This document shows positions 43,273 through 52,221 of a stretch of DNA of 64,000 nucleotides, in pieces (the stretch's first letter is position 1; each line of letters opens with the position of its first letter). The notes below the pieces were generated by a model. That model made no database searches. It was given only the letters and a program-made list of their open reading frames with translations, and was not told where the DNA came from. The stretch comes from Streptomyces chartreusis (GTDB lineage Bacteria > Actinomycetota > Actinomycetes > Streptomycetales > Streptomycetaceae), in assembly GCF_008704715.1 (NCBI RefSeq), contig NZ_CP023689.1, positions 5,580,001-5,644,000 of the forward strand, given 5' to 3'. The translations under genes were made by a program, and so were the position numbers.

Positions 43273-44613
43273 ATGACGGCAGCGAGCAACGCGGTGCGCA
43301 GCGGCACCGTGCTTCCGGTGCGGGCGGCACGCGGGGCGATGTGGACATTCGTCATCGTCAACGTGGTGATCGTCGAGGCGTTGTTCATCAGCGCCGGTGA
43401 GGGCAAGAACGGCGTGCTCACGGTCGCCAAGTTCTTCGGCCTGCACGCGGCCCTGCTGATGCTGTTCCAACTGCTGCTGGTGGCCCGGCTGCCGTGGCTG
43501 GACCGCCGTATCGGCATGGACCGCCTCACGGTGTGGCACCGCTGGACCGGCTTCACCCTGCTGTGGACGATCCTCACTCACGCCACGCTGGTGGTGCTCG
43601 GCTACGCGACGCTCGACGACACGTCCATGGCGAAGACGTTCGTGGCGCTGAGCGGCGTCCCGGCCTCCCTGCTCGGCATGCTCGCCGCGGCCATCGTCGT
43701 CGTGATCGGCGTGATCTCCACCCGCGGCCTGCGCCGCCGCCTCCAGTACGAGGTCTGGCACGGTCTGCACCTGCTGCTCTACGTGGCCCTGGGCCTGGCG
43801 TTCGTCCACCAGTTGCAGGAGACGACGACGTTCACGTCCTCCGCGTTCGCGACGGCGTACTGGTGGATCCTGTGGCTGTTCGCCTTCGGCTCCCTGCTGA
43901 CGGGCCGGCTCGTCATGCCGCTGTGGCGCAACTCCTACCACCGCTTCACCGTGGCCGCCGTGGTGCCGGAGTCGGACAACGTGGTCTCCGTGTACGTCAC
44001 CGGACGCCACCTCGACAAACTCCCGGCCCGGGCGGGCCAGTTCTGCATCTGGCGGTTCCCCGGACACCACCACTGGTGGCTCGCCAACCCCTTCTCCCTG
44101 TCGGCGGCGCCCGACGGACGCGGCCTGCGCCTCACGGCGAAGGCGGCCGGCAGCACCAGCGCGGGCCTGCGGAACGTCCCCGTCGGCAGCCGCGCCTACG
44201 TCGAGGGCCCGTACGGCGCGTTCACCTCTCTCCACCGCTCCCGCCCCGGCGCCCTGCTGATCGCGGGCGGCGTCGGCATCACCCCCGTACGCGCCATGCT
44301 GGAGGACCAGACGAGCGGCGACTTCGTCGTCCTGTACCGCGTCCGCAGCGAGGCCGACGCCGTACTCCTGGACGAGGTCCGCCATCTGGTGGCACTCCGC
44401 GGCGGACGCCTCCACCTCCTCACCGGCCGCACCGGCGAGAACGCCGTCCCACCCTTCGACCCGGCCAACCTGCACCGACTGGTCCCCGACATCACCGACC
44501 GCGACGTGTACGTCTGCGGCCCACCGGCCATGACGACGGCCGTACTGGGCGGACTGCGGCAACTGCGGGTTCCGGCGGACCAGGTGCACGCGGAGAGGTT
44601 CGGCCTGGCCTGA
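43273..44613 (+). CDS. Ferric reductase-like transmembrane flavocytochrome
   Basis: 446 residues from ATG 43273. Residues ~20-220 hold six membrane helices of the ferric-reductase/NOX-like heme domain, with paired His in WHRWTGF...THATLVV and VWHGLHLLLYV...VHQ. Residues ~225-325 form the FAD domain (ARAGQFCIWRF, NPFSLSAAPDG). The NAD(P)H domain has GGVGITPVRAML and ends with VYVCGPPAMT. It transfers electrons from NAD(P)H through FAD and heme across the membrane. No partner gene is evident; a hairpin follows about 100 bp downstream. Confidence 0.9.
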   Translation: MTAASNAVRSGTVLPVRAARGAMWTFVIVNVVIVEALFISAGEGKNGVLTVAKFFGLHAALLMLFQLLLVARLPWLDRRIGMDRLTVWHRWTGFTLLWTILTHATLVVLGYATLDDTSMAKTFVALSGVPASLLGMLAAAIVVVIGVISTRGLRRRLQYEVWHGLHLLLYVALGLAFVHQLQETTTFTSSAFATAYWWILWLFAFGSLLTGRLVMPLWRNSYHRFTVAAVVPESDNVVSVYVTGRHLDKLPARAGQFCIWRFPGHHHWWLANPFSLSAAPDGRGLRLTAKAAGSTSAGLRNVPVGSRAYVEGPYGAFTSLHRSRPGALLIAGGVGITPVRAMLEDQTSGDFVVLYRVRSEADAVLLDEVRHLVALRGGRLHLLTGRTGENAVPPFDPANLHRLVPDITDRDVYVCGPPAMTTAVLGGLRQLRVPADQVHAERFGLA

Positions 44614-44713
44614 CGGATCCTGTCGTGCGGGACGGCGGCCTCCGGAACCGAGCGGCCGTCCCTCACTCCCGTCCCCCGGGTGACACATGCTCACCTTCCT
44701 GCGCTCCTCGAAC

Positions 44714-44735
44714 GGGAGGCCGAAAACGGCCTCCC
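44714..44735 (+). terminator. Hairpin between the ferric reductase and propeller genes
   Basis: A 9-bp perfect inverted repeat (44714-44722 with 44727-44735) around AAAA. It is 100 bp after the reductase stop and 8 bp before the RBS of the next gene, so it may be a terminator or a leader structure of that gene. Confidence 0.6.
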
Positions 44736-44758
44736 AACTCCGAGGAGGTTCTGTTCAC

Positions 44759-46108
44759 TTGCGCATCCACAAACGCGCCGCCCTCGCGGCCGCAACGGCA
44801 CTGATCGGCTCGCTGACCCTGATCGGGGCGGGCTCGGTGACGGCCACGGCAGAGGAGACCGCAGGGGCGGCGGGCGTGGCGCTGCCGAGCGCCTCGTTCC
44901 GGGACATCGTCGTCGACGGAGTGCACGACCGGGTGTTCGTGAGCGACCCGAGCGGCGGCACGATCGTCGTCACCGACTACGAGGGCGCGGTGGTCGGGCA
45001 GATCACCGCCGAGGAGGGGGCCGCCGGCCTCGTGCTCTCGGCGGATGCCGACAAGCTGTACGTGGCCCTGTCGACGGCCGACGCGATCGCAGAGATCGAC
45101 ACGGCCACCCTCACCGAGACCAACCGCTGGCCGACGGGCACGGGCACCTCGCCCCAGACCCTGGCGATGGCGGGCGGCAAGCTGTGGTTCGGCTACACGA
45201 TCGCCAGTAGCGGCGGCATAGGCGTACTGGACGTCGCTTCCCCGTCCCCCACGGCGACGCCGGTCCCGAGCGGCCGGTACTGGTACTACGCCCCGACCCT
45301 GGCGTCGTCCCCCGCCGACCCGAACGCGCTGGTGGCGGGCGAGGAGGGCGTCAGCCCGGCAACGCTGGCGGTCTACGACACGTCGACGGGAACCCTGCAG
45401 AAGCGCGCGGAGCGAGGCTTCTCGTCCGCCCCGTCGATCTCGTACATGAACGACTTCGCGGTGACGGCGGACGGCCAGAACATCGTGGTGGCGGCGAACA
45501 ACCCGTACGACCACCAGATCGTGCGCGTGTCGGACCTGTCGTCGAACGGCTCCTACTCGAGCTGGCAGTTCCCGAACGCGGTGGCGGTGGCGACGGACGG
45601 CACGGTGGCGACGGGCGCGGACGGCGACTTCGTCAAGACCTACCGCCCGGGCACGACCTGGCCCGCGCTCCACGAGTACGCCGTCGACGACCTCCAGCGT
45701 GACGGCCTCGCCTGGGCGCCGGACGAGAACCGCCTCTTCGCCGTCACCGGCTTCTCCTACGGCAGCGCCCCAACCCTCCACGTCCTCCCGAACGCCGGCA
45801 AACTCGACACCACCCTCTCCCTCCAGTCCCCACCGACATCCCGCAGGGGCAAGCCCCTGACGGTGACGGGTTGGCTGACGGCAGCGGAACCGCTCCCGGC
45901 AGGCACGACGGTGGAGGTGACCCGCACCGACCCGGACCACCCGACGGGCACCCGGGTGGGCACCTTCCCCATCTCCGCCACAACGGGCGAGTTCACGTTC
46001 ACGGAAAGCCCGCGCACGCTGGGCGACATCACGTACACGGCCACGTACAGCGGCGACGGCGGACACGTCCCGGCAACAGCGGAGACGACGGTGACAATCA
46101 CCAAGTAA
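44759..46108 (+). CDS. Secreted beta-propeller protein with C-terminal Ig-like domain
   Basis: About 449 residues from TTG 44759, which follows GAGGAGG at the right distance; the upstream in-frame ATG 44687 would place the hairpin within the gene. Residues 1-33 are a Sec signal peptide (RIHKRAALAAATALIGSL, then SVTATAEE). Residues ~40-340 contain YVTN-like blades such as DRVFVSDPSGGTIVVTDYEG and DKLYVALSTADAIAEIDTATL. Residues ~355-449 are an Ig-like/Big domain ending TYTATYSGDGGHVPATAETTVTITK. Likely exported and possibly cell-surface; the ligand is unknown. Confidence 0.85.
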   Translation: MRIHKRAALAAATALIGSLTLIGAGSVTATAEETAGAAGVALPSASFRDIVVDGVHDRVFVSDPSGGTIVVTDYEGAVVGQITAEEGAAGLVLSADADKLYVALSTADAIAEIDTATLTETNRWPTGTGTSPQTLAMAGGKLWFGYTIASSGGIGVLDVASPSPTATPVPSGRYWYYAPTLASSPADPNALVAGEEGVSPATLAVYDTSTGTLQKRAERGFSSAPSISYMNDFAVTADGQNIVVAANNPYDHQIVRVSDLSSNGSYSSWQFPNAVAVATDGTVATGADGDFVKTYRPGTTWPALHEYAVDDLQRDGLAWAPDENRLFAVTGFSYGSAPTLHVLPNAGKLDTTLSLQSPPTSRRGKPLTVTGWLTAAEPLPAGTTVEVTRTDPDHPTGTRVGTFPISATTGEFTFTESPRTLGDITYTATYSGDGGHVPATAETTVTITK

Positions 46109-46193
46109 CCACGCAGTCCACCCACCGATGGCCTCAATCCCCGGGGTGCGGGGCCATCGGAGCCACCCACGACAGCATGTCGATCCCTGCGGC

Positions 46194-46721
46194 TCAGACG
46201 CGGGTGGCGTTCTGGTCGAGGATGTTCCGCAAGCGGTCGACGTCCGCCGGTTCCGTGACGCCTCGCTTGGGGAGCACGACGATGCCGACGCCGTACTTGT
46301 CGGGCGTCATCAGCACATACAGCGCATCGGTCTCCGTGTAGCGGCTGATCATCGGCCACCGGTGCATCGTCTCGCTGTCCCGCGAGGTCAGCCGCACGCC
46401 GACGTCATCCACAACGGCCCGGAACTCCCCCTGAGGGGCGACCATCCGATGCACCTGACGCCCTTGCAGGGCAGGCATCAGCACGTACGCCCCGACACAC
46501 AAGGCCAGCGCCGCGAGGCAGAGCACCGTCACACCGAGGTCGGGACCGTTGGGCAGAGTGAAGCTCACGGCAAACGCGCCGAGCACGACGATCGCGCTGG
46601 CCAGAATGATCCGGCTCTGCAGCCGCCCCGCCGGCGTGGCCCGCATCCGCGCGCGAAGCGCCCCCGTCGCGTCCGCACTCGTCGGCACGTAGGCCAGCTC
46701 AACGGCGCTCGCTTCCTGCAC
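46194..46721 (-). CDS. YcxB-like small membrane protein
   Basis: About 175 residues from GTG 46721, preceded by GGGGG at good spacing; longer readings run into low-quality sequence. Two adjacent hydrophobic segments at residues ~38-80 (ASAIVVLGAFAVSF and VTVLCLAALALCVGAYVL), then a soluble domain (GVRLTSRDSETMHRWPMISRYTETDALYVLM, then VVLPKRG), the pattern of YcxB-like proteins. The function is unknown. It is the last intact gene before the decayed accessory zone. Confidence 0.7.
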   Translation of the reverse strand: MQEASAVELAYVPTSADATGALRARMRATPAGRLQSRIILASAIVVLGAFAVSFTLPNGPDLGVTVLCLAALALCVGAYVLMPALQGRQVHRMVAPQGEFRAVVDDVGVRLTSRDSETMHRWPMISRYTETDALYVLMTPDKYGVGIVVLPKRGVTEPADVDRLRNILDQNATRV

Positions 46722-46892
46722 GTTGGCCCCCAGATCATCGCGCTGTCGAGCGGCGATCGTAGCGGGGCACGCATGCCCATACCCTCCGGGGCCACGCTCG
46801 CCGAGCCGGCGCAACCTGTTGCCGGGCGAGCGATCGTTCGTCGATCCGGCTGCGGCAGTGTCGGTGCGTCGCCGTTGGTGTCAGCCCGACAC

Positions 46893-47250
46893 CTACGCGC
46901 TGATGGGCAACTCCCGTGCCTGCCGACGAGCATCGGCCCTCAGTTCCACACTGAGGGCGGCTTCCCCGGCCTTGCCGAAAAGTCATGCGCTTGCCGCCGC
47001 CCACACGGCGCAACTCAAGTCCGAGCAGGCAGCCGAGAGTGAGCCGCAGCGTCGAACCGGCTGCGTTGCCTCGGTAGTGGTGTCGCACGCGCTTCCGCAG
47101 GTTCTGCGTGCTGGTCCGGTTCGCCATGTACCGCGGGGCAATACCGACGTAGAGCAGGTGTCCGGCCACCAAGTCCGGGTGGGGCGCCTGCTCGAAGTGC
47201 CATCCGTAGACCCCCGCCACCGCCGGAACAGGGCTCGGGCGCCCCAACAC
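46893..47250 (-). pseudogene. Decayed GIY-YIG nuclease-like gene
   Basis: The frame from 47250 encodes AVAGVYGWHF, then HLLYVGIAPRY and RHHYRGNAAGSTLRLTLGCLL, which are the GIY-YIG-type motifs of a nuclease-like family common in actinobacteria. The reading frame breaks at a TTTT run near 46985; removing one T restores FGKAGEAALS, after which the homology-like pattern ends and a stop appears at 46893. The N-terminus is also short. Read as a frameshifted, truncated gene. The 430 bp upstream (47251-47686) hold no convincing gene. Confidence 0.6.
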
Positions 47251-47686
47251 CTACTACGCGGACCACAGTCGCTCCGGACTCCCCGGCAACAACTGGCGTC
47301 AGCGGCCGGCTGGCCACGATCGGCGGGTTCCGCACCACCGTGAACCAGCCGGGCGGCCTCTGGGTCGGCACCAGCTGAACGGGTCGCAGCCGCCGCAGCC
47401 CGTGGCGGCTGCGACACACCCGAACCTCCAGGCCTCTGATTCGCAGGCAAGAGCAGCCGTGTCCTTCAGCATGCGCCGCGCCATGTTCCAGGCGCATGCT
47501 GGGAAGGCGGCGACGAACCTACCTGCGGCGCGCACATCCGTGGCACCGCCTGGGTAGCGCCGTGGCACGTCAGAAGGTTCTTGGTGGCCTTAGGGCGCCG
47601 ACGCCGAGCGCGCCCGCACGACCTCGCGCCCGAGTATTCTCCGAAGCCCAGGCTCGCCTTGATCGTGACTACGAGGAGGGCGCGTG

Positions 47687-48493
47687 ATGTCGGATCAGTT
47701 GAACGCCGCACTTTCGGGCCGGGCCCCTACAGCGCTTGCCGAAAGCGTCTCTCTAGCGACTCCACTGGCTGCACCCCGCATCGCCGGTCGTGACGCTGCT
47801 TCGGCAGCTCTCGGTACGTACCAGCAGGCGCTCACCGCGCCTGAAGCTACAGTCCGGCTCGCGGGAGACGAGGTGGAGGGGATCGTGTACAGCGCGAGCC
47901 CGGGCGGACGTGAGACAGAGATCGTGGCGCTCGCCCGGCACAATGCTGCGGGCCTGATTGACACGATCGACGTCTACGGTCGGCCGTGGCCATTCATGGC
48001 CGCTCTGCGTGAAGTGATTGCGAAGACAGACCCCGCTCTCGCAGACCCGAGCCTCGGATCCGAACCATATGCCCCGGATGGGCCGACACCGGTCTGGGTC
48101 GACCATCCAGCTGTCCCGCCGCTGGCGCGGGACGTCACCCTGTACTCCCCGATCCTGCGCGAAGAGCCGACGGGTAAAGCTGTCGTCGGGCCCGTCTTCA
48201 AAGCAGCGGCGCAGAGTTTCAGCGACCTCAAGGTACGTGCCGTCCTCGAAATCGAGGGCCAGTCGGGATTCGCGGTGGTGATCGACGAGTACGTGGACGG
48301 CGGCCACGTTCAGCAACTGGTCGAGATCTTTACGCTGAACGATGCGGGCGAGGTCGGGGCGATCCGAATCTTCACCCGCCCATGGCTCGTGACCGCCCAT
48401 TTCCGAAAGAGCATGCACGCCCTGCTGAAAGACACTCTCGGCCCCGAGTTCTGGGAGGGGCCAGACACGGAAGACCCCTTGCCCACTCCGTGA
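47687..48493 (+). CDS. Hypothetical protein with two SnoaL/NTF2-like halves
   Basis: 268 residues from ATG 47687, with GAGGAGGG 6 nt upstream; GTG 47684 is less well spaced. Two related halves are visible: residues ~20-115 (IAGRDAASAALGTYQQAL, then IVALARHNAAGLIDTIDVYGRPWPFMAALREVI) and ~130-260 (PVFKAAAQSFSDLKV, then EIFTLNDAGEVGAIRIFTRPWLVTAHFRKSM). Each resembles an NTF2/SnoaL fold by its terminal TIDVYGRPW and IRIFTRPW strands. Several enzymes and ligand-binding proteins use this fold; no catalytic assignment is possible. Confidence 0.7.
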   Translation: MSDQLNAALSGRAPTALAESVSLATPLAAPRIAGRDAASAALGTYQQALTAPEATVRLAGDEVEGIVYSASPGGRETEIVALARHNAAGLIDTIDVYGRPWPFMAALREVIAKTDPALADPSLGSEPYAPDGPTPVWVDHPAVPPLARDVTLYSPILREEPTGKAVVGPVFKAAAQSFSDLKVRAVLEIEGQSGFAVVIDEYVDGGHVQQLVEIFTLNDAGEVGAIRIFTRPWLVTAHFRKSMHALLKDTLGPEFWEGPDTEDPLPTP

Positions 48494-48540
48494 CATGAGG
48501 CCCCGCCGGGACTCAGACGGCCTCCTGGAGACATCCCGCG

Positions 48541-49635
48541 ATGACTGCGCGGTGTGCGTGGAAAGCCGGGTACAAGAGGTGTCCAGGCGGGATGAGCAGC
48601 GGTGACGAGCAGGAGTTCGGTCACGTTGTAGGCGCACAGATCCTTCAGGTGGTGGGTGTGGATCTTCAGCTTCTCCGCGAGGCGGCGGTATCGCTGGCTG
48701 ACGCCTTTTGGGCACGAGCGGGACGGTGCTGTCGGCTTCGCCCGAGAACACGAAGGCGTCGCGGGCGAGTTCACCGCCCAATGCCTTGCAGCGTTCCTGG
48801 GCGCGGGATCGGTGGGCGGCCAGCACGGAGCGTGTGACGACATCGATGGCCTGCTTACGGCGCTGGTGAGTCTTGGTGTCCTTGATCCTTCGACGTTGTT
48901 GGAGTGCTTCACTACGAGTTCGAGACGGTCGAGGTCGATGTCCGACCAGCGCAGCGCGCACATCTCGCCGCGGCGTGAGCCGGTGACCATGGTCATGAAC
49001 AGGAAGGTTCCCCAGTCCAGGTCCCTCGGCCAGGCGGTATTCAGAACCAGGGCCGCTTCCTCGGGAGTGGGTGGGTCGGGGTTGGGCTTGGGTTGGGATG
49101 GCGGCTCGGCGAGGGCCGCCACGTTTGTGGTCACGTAGCCCCATCGCACACCGCGGTTGAGCGCCGGGCGCAGGGTGAAGTGAATCTTGCGGATGGTGTT
49201 CGGGGCGAGGGGCTCGCAGACGTGCTTCTGCTTCGTCTTGGTGTCGGTCTTGCCGTTGCGCCGGCCTTCGCACTGTTCCTGACACTGTCGAAGACGGGCG
49301 TAGAACAGCTCCAGCATCTCGGCGGTCAACTTGGCCGCCTTGAGCTCGCCGAACGTGGGCTTGAGGTAGTTGCGGATGATGCCCTCGGCCCGCTCGTACG
49401 ACGACTCGTCGTGCTACGGGACACCCAGCCACCGGACGAGCAAGAACGCCACGGAAACCTGCTTCTTGGGGTGGCGGGTCTTCTCCGCCTCGACCTCCGT
49501 CTCGGCCTGCTCGTGGAGATAGAGATCCTTCTTCGTGAGCGGGTCACGCCCGGCGTAGACCCGGACCTGGAAGCCGGTCCCGTTGGGGGCGGGGATGCTG
49601 CCGCGCTGACGTCGCTTGTTATTGGTGTTCGCCAT
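48541..49635 (-). pseudogene. Decayed tyrosine-recombinase integrase
   Basis: From ATG 49635 the reading gives an Arm-type N-terminus (KRRQRGSIPAPNGTGFQVRVYAGRDPLT), stops at 49414, and continues in another frame with a core-binding domain and the catalytic start MTMVTGSRRGEMCALRWSDID containing the first catalytic Arg. At least two more frame changes follow (around 48880 and 48700): the segment TKTHQRRKQAIDVVT is in a third frame, then THHLKDLCAYNVTELLLV returns to the second. The conserved HxLRH box is degraded and no Tyr nucleophile region is found. The gene is therefore dead. It lies next to a tRNA 3'-end fragment, as integrases do. Confidence 0.88.
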
Positions 49636-49721
49636 GGTTCTGGAACCTATTCATGGTTAATGCCATGGCTACGACGAACAGCGCGCCTACCTGGGAGGGG
49701 TAAACGCGCTGGTCAGGCAAT

Positions 49722-49764
49722 GTGCCCCCGGCAGGATTCGAACCTGCGACACCCGCTTTAGGAG
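49722..49764 (-). other. tRNA 3'-end fragment, probable att site
   Basis: On the reverse strand this reads as the anticodon loop, variable region, T arm (GCAGGTTCGAATCCTGC) and 3' acceptor strand GGGGGCAC of a tRNA whose loop CTCCTAA carries anticodon CCT (Arg). The 5' half of the tRNA is absent: bases preceding the loop do not pair with AGCGG. It is adjacent to the broken integrase and is best read as one attachment site left by an integrated element. Confidence 0.75.
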
Positions 49765-49779
49765 TTCGATCCGACGCCC

Positions 49780-50105
49780 TTAGGTGTCGGCTGTTGCAAG
49801 GCTTGGGCTGATGCCTACGACCGCCCGGAGTTGGCGGCGTCCGGGGCCGTTGATGTCAGCCGTGGATGTCAGGCGACCCAGTCTGTTTCGGCTACGGGCG
49901 ACGGTACTCGGCACGGTCGGTTCCGGCTGCCGGCACCCGGGACATGCCCAAGTAGCACGGGTAGTCGGGGTCACCTTTACTACGGGGCGGATGTGGTCGA
50001 TGGCGTCGGGCAGGCCAGGGCGCAGACGACGCAGACGTCGGCGCGCATGAGGCGGGCGCCCAGTTGGCGGTACTCGTAGCTGGTAAGTTCGTCACGGTCT
50101 GTCAT
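49780..50105 (-). pseudogene. HNH endonuclease remnant
   Basis: From ATG 50105 the translation begins MTDRDELTSYEYRQLGARLMRADVC and reaches CVVC, the first zinc knuckle of a small HNH protein family. One base out of frame, it continues as DAIDHIRPVV, the HNH core with DHI, and further on CPGC. The frameshift lies around 50020. The gene is interpreted as a dead HNH nuclease; the product would be truncated before the catalytic motif. Confidence 0.6.
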
Positions 50106-50258
50106 GCCAAACCTTTGTGCCCGTGTTCCTGTGTCTAGTGCTCGTCGTGCGGTTCCTGGAAACTGTCAGCCTGAGGGCGAGCGATCGCTTGAACTGTTGG
50201 CTAAACGTGAGCAGTTGTACGGGCGGCGTACAGGAATGCTCTGGGGGGAGATTTCGAC

Positions 50259-50525
50259 GTGGGCTCGAAACGAAGTCGTAGTCGTCGCCGAGTGCTAAGG
50301 GAGGCAGCGGCAGAGGAGAGGCGGCGTGCCGTCGACGCCGCTCGGGAGAGGCGTGCTGCCACGGCAGCAGCCGTCGCCCGAGGCAGGAAGAGCAGGGCTG
50401 AAGCACGTCAGCAGATCAAGTGGTGGAACATGGCCGGCTTGGACACGGAGTCAAAGGGCGCGTCAAAGCCCAAGAGCGTGTGGGTCTCTGTGTTCCCAGG
50501 TGGTTCCCCTGGTCTTGGTAGGTAG
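50259..50525 (+). CDS. Small basic hypothetical protein
   Basis: 88 residues from GTG 50259, which has GGGGGGAG 8 nt upstream. Residues 1-60 are rich in Arg and Ala with a helical pattern (EAAAEERRRAVDAARERRAAT); the rest has no recognisable motif. No neighbours suggest a role. The RBS is the best argument for it being real; it may be a remnant. Confidence 0.35.
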   Translation: MGSKRSRSRRRVLREAAAEERRRAVDAARERRAATAAAVARGRKSRAEARQQIKWWNMAGLDTESKGASKPKSVWVSVFPGGSPGLGR

Positions 50526-50768
50526 GCGGCTGAGCATGACGAAGCCCTAGACCCCCTCGATGCGAAAAACGTGCGGAAAGATCGCTGACCAGGGTCGTTG
50601 TGTATACGTGCAGTTCAGAGCCTTGGTGTGTGTGGGTCGGCGTGGTGCGGCGCGGCGTCATTTTCTGGAACGGTCTCGTTGGTTGGTGAAGTCGTCCCGT
50701 GTCGATGTCACCAACGGCCAACCATCGCTGCTGTGACCTCTGAGCTCGTGAGGGGTTGCCCCCACCAG

Positions 50769-50895
50769 GCTTTCCAACTGTGGTGGTGGGGTGTGTGCAG
50801 GGCCGTTCACCTGCGTTCATGGGCGGCTGATCACAGACGTGGCCTCGGCACGTGGTCCCGTTTTGAACACTCGTGAACGGTGCTGAATGAGACGG
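50769..50895 (+). repeat. Mosaic direct repeat, copy 1 (pairs with 51996-52129)
   Basis: Three blocks occur here in the same order and spacing class as at 51996-52129: GCTTTCCAACTGTG (50769-50782), CGTTCACCTGCGTTCA (50804-50819) and TGAATGAGACGG (50884-50895). They bracket a 1.2-kb segment with the Imm53 gene and one hypothetical gene. The surrounding 50526-50922 holds no credible gene. Confidence 0.7.
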
Positions 50896-50922
50896 GCTGG
50901 CCCGCTCGCGCTTGCCCGCCGG

Positions 50923-51237
50923 CTAGAGCTCCTGGCTCGCTGACGTGGCCCAGTCGCGGAACCGGCTCAGAACTTCGCTGAGGTTGAGCGGGCCGCAGGA
51001 GGCCTCAAAGACGTCGTTCGACACCTTCGTCATCACCCAGTCGGAGTTGCTGCGTTGGATGTCCGTTCTCACGTAGGGCCGGCCGGATAGTGTCGTCTCC
51101 TCAAGGTCGATGTGTACTGTCCAGCCTGGGTTGTCGAGCGTCGCGATTCGAACGCCCCATTCGTGCTCCCAATCGCCGTCGCACTGGGCTTGGTACCACT
51201 GCTCCAGCCAACTGAGTTCTCCGCCTGCGTCTGCCAT
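50923..51237 (-). CDS. Imm53-family immunity protein (orphan)
   Basis: 104 residues from ATG 51237. The sequence follows the immunity protein 53 pattern: WLEQWYQAQCDGDWEHEWGV, then TLDNPGWTVHIDLEET and a C-terminal GPLNLSEVLSRFRDWA. Imm53 proteins are thought to neutralise polymorphic contact-dependent or secreted toxins. No toxin gene is adjacent, so it is an orphan immunity gene, a common state in accessory islands. It lies between two copies of a short repeat and close to other mobile-element debris. Confidence 0.75.
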   Translation of the reverse strand: MADAGGELSWLEQWYQAQCDGDWEHEWGVRIATLDNPGWTVHIDLEETTLSGRPYVRTDIQRSNSDWVMTKVSNDVFEASCGPLNLSEVLSRFRDWATSASQEL

Positions 51238-51290
51238 GACCGCTGATCGTACGAGGTCGTGATCTGGCTCGTACAGGGCATCTGCTGCTG

Positions 51291-51310
51291 GCCCTCAGCT
51301 TGGGAAGCTG
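51291..51310 (+). repeat. 20-bp direct repeat, copy 1 (identical to 54289-54308)
   Basis: The sequence GCCCTCAGCTTGGGAAGCTG recurs exactly at 54289-54308. It contains a hairpin CAGCTT-GGG-AAGCTG that looks like a tRNA anticodon arm with loop TTGGGAA. A duplicated att core is a plausible origin. Confidence 0.75.
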
Positions 51311-51609
51311 CGGGCATTCGCAGTCCGTCTGGGCTCTGACCTGCGTGTACGGCTGCGGTGAGGCCTTGCGAGGATGGATCGCTTTCAGCGTGGTTCCCCG
51401 CTGTTCCCCGCTCGATCTGGTGCGCCTGTGGTGTGGTCACGGTGCGCACACCATGACCGCACCTTCTGATCTGTGGCGCTCTAGAGATCGGGCGTTGGAG
51501 GTCATACAGGTTGCGGGGAGGGCGGTGAGGGCCGGTGGTGTCTGCTGACGGTTGCTGGGGTTGCTGTACTTCGTTGCTGTACAGCAGGATCCTGACCGGG
51601 GGTGAGGCT

Positions 51610-51975
51610 ATGGAGCGGGAACAGCTCGAACAGCTGCTGGGCGGAGGCGACGAAACATCGTTGGCCGCACTGTCCGCTCTCCGCGCTGGCGCTTCTCACG
51701 CCGTCTGGGACGGAACGACGTCAGCCAAGTCGCTTGCGACGATATACGGGCGCCGACTCCGCAACACCCTTCGGAGAGGTATCGAGACCTCCGGCTTGGC
51801 GCGTGCCGTGCAACGCCTCGACCTGTACGGCCGACCGGTTCGGCTGGGCCAGATCAGGACTGCCGACGGATCGTGGGCCTTCATGCTGTTTCTCGACGAG
51901 GACGGCAGCACGCTCGTCGCGTGCACCGGCGTCCGGCAGACGCAACCGGCCCCGCCACAGCCAGACACTTGCTGA
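51610..51975 (+). CDS. Hypothetical protein
   Basis: 121 residues from ATG 51610; in-frame ATG/GTG codons upstream to 51535 lack an RBS, while GGGGTGAGG precedes 51610. It starts with an acidic helix (EREQLEQLLGGGDE) and ends with two beta-rich stretches (LDLYGRPVRLGQIRTADGSWAFMLFLDEDGSTLVACTGV). No family is recognised. It sits between the Imm53 gene and the second repeat copy, in a region of mobile debris. Confidence 0.55.
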   Translation: MEREQLEQLLGGGDETSLAALSALRAGASHAVWDGTTSAKSLATIYGRRLRNTLRRGIETSGLARAVQRLDLYGRPVRLGQIRTADGSWAFMLFLDEDGSTLVACTGVRQTQPAPPQPDTC

Positions 51976-51995
51976 AACTCTGCACCGCCCAACAC

Positions 51996-52129
51996 GCTTT
52001 CCAACTGTGTTGGTTCATAGCCGGGGCACGTACAGCCTCGTTCACCTGCGTTCACGGGTGGTCGGAAGCCTCTGCCCGGCTAGCTGCGGAACGCGTCTGA
52101 ACGCCCCCGAACGCCGATGAATGAGACGG
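51996..52129 (+). repeat. Mosaic direct repeat, copy 2 (pairs with 50769-50895)
   Basis: The blocks GCTTTCCAACTGTG (51996-52009), CGTTCACCTGCGTTCA (52039-52054) and TGAATGAGACGG (52118-52129) repeat those of copy 1; sequence between them is partly similar. CGCTTGCCC follows both copies. Confidence 0.7.
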
Positions 52130-52221
52130 AAACTGAGACGGGGCCACAGCGCTTGCCCTCTTACGCCGGTGGACTATTTTCCAGTTCCGCCATTGGTCGG
52201 TGAGTTCGCGTCGGCCGAGCC

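Noticed and set aside
47753..49432. Long reverse frame spanning the SnoaL-like gene and the integrase remnant
   Set aside because: It combines one fragment of the broken integrase with antisense of the forward gene; not a single protein.
49722..49795. A complete tRNA gene next to the integrase remnant
   Set aside because: Only the anticodon loop to the 3' end is tRNA-like; the D arm, 5' acceptor strand and left anticodon stem are missing.
50416..50820. 134-codon reverse frame
   Set aside because: Composition (Thr/Pro/His-rich) and lack of an RBS do not support a gene; it overlaps the repeat region.
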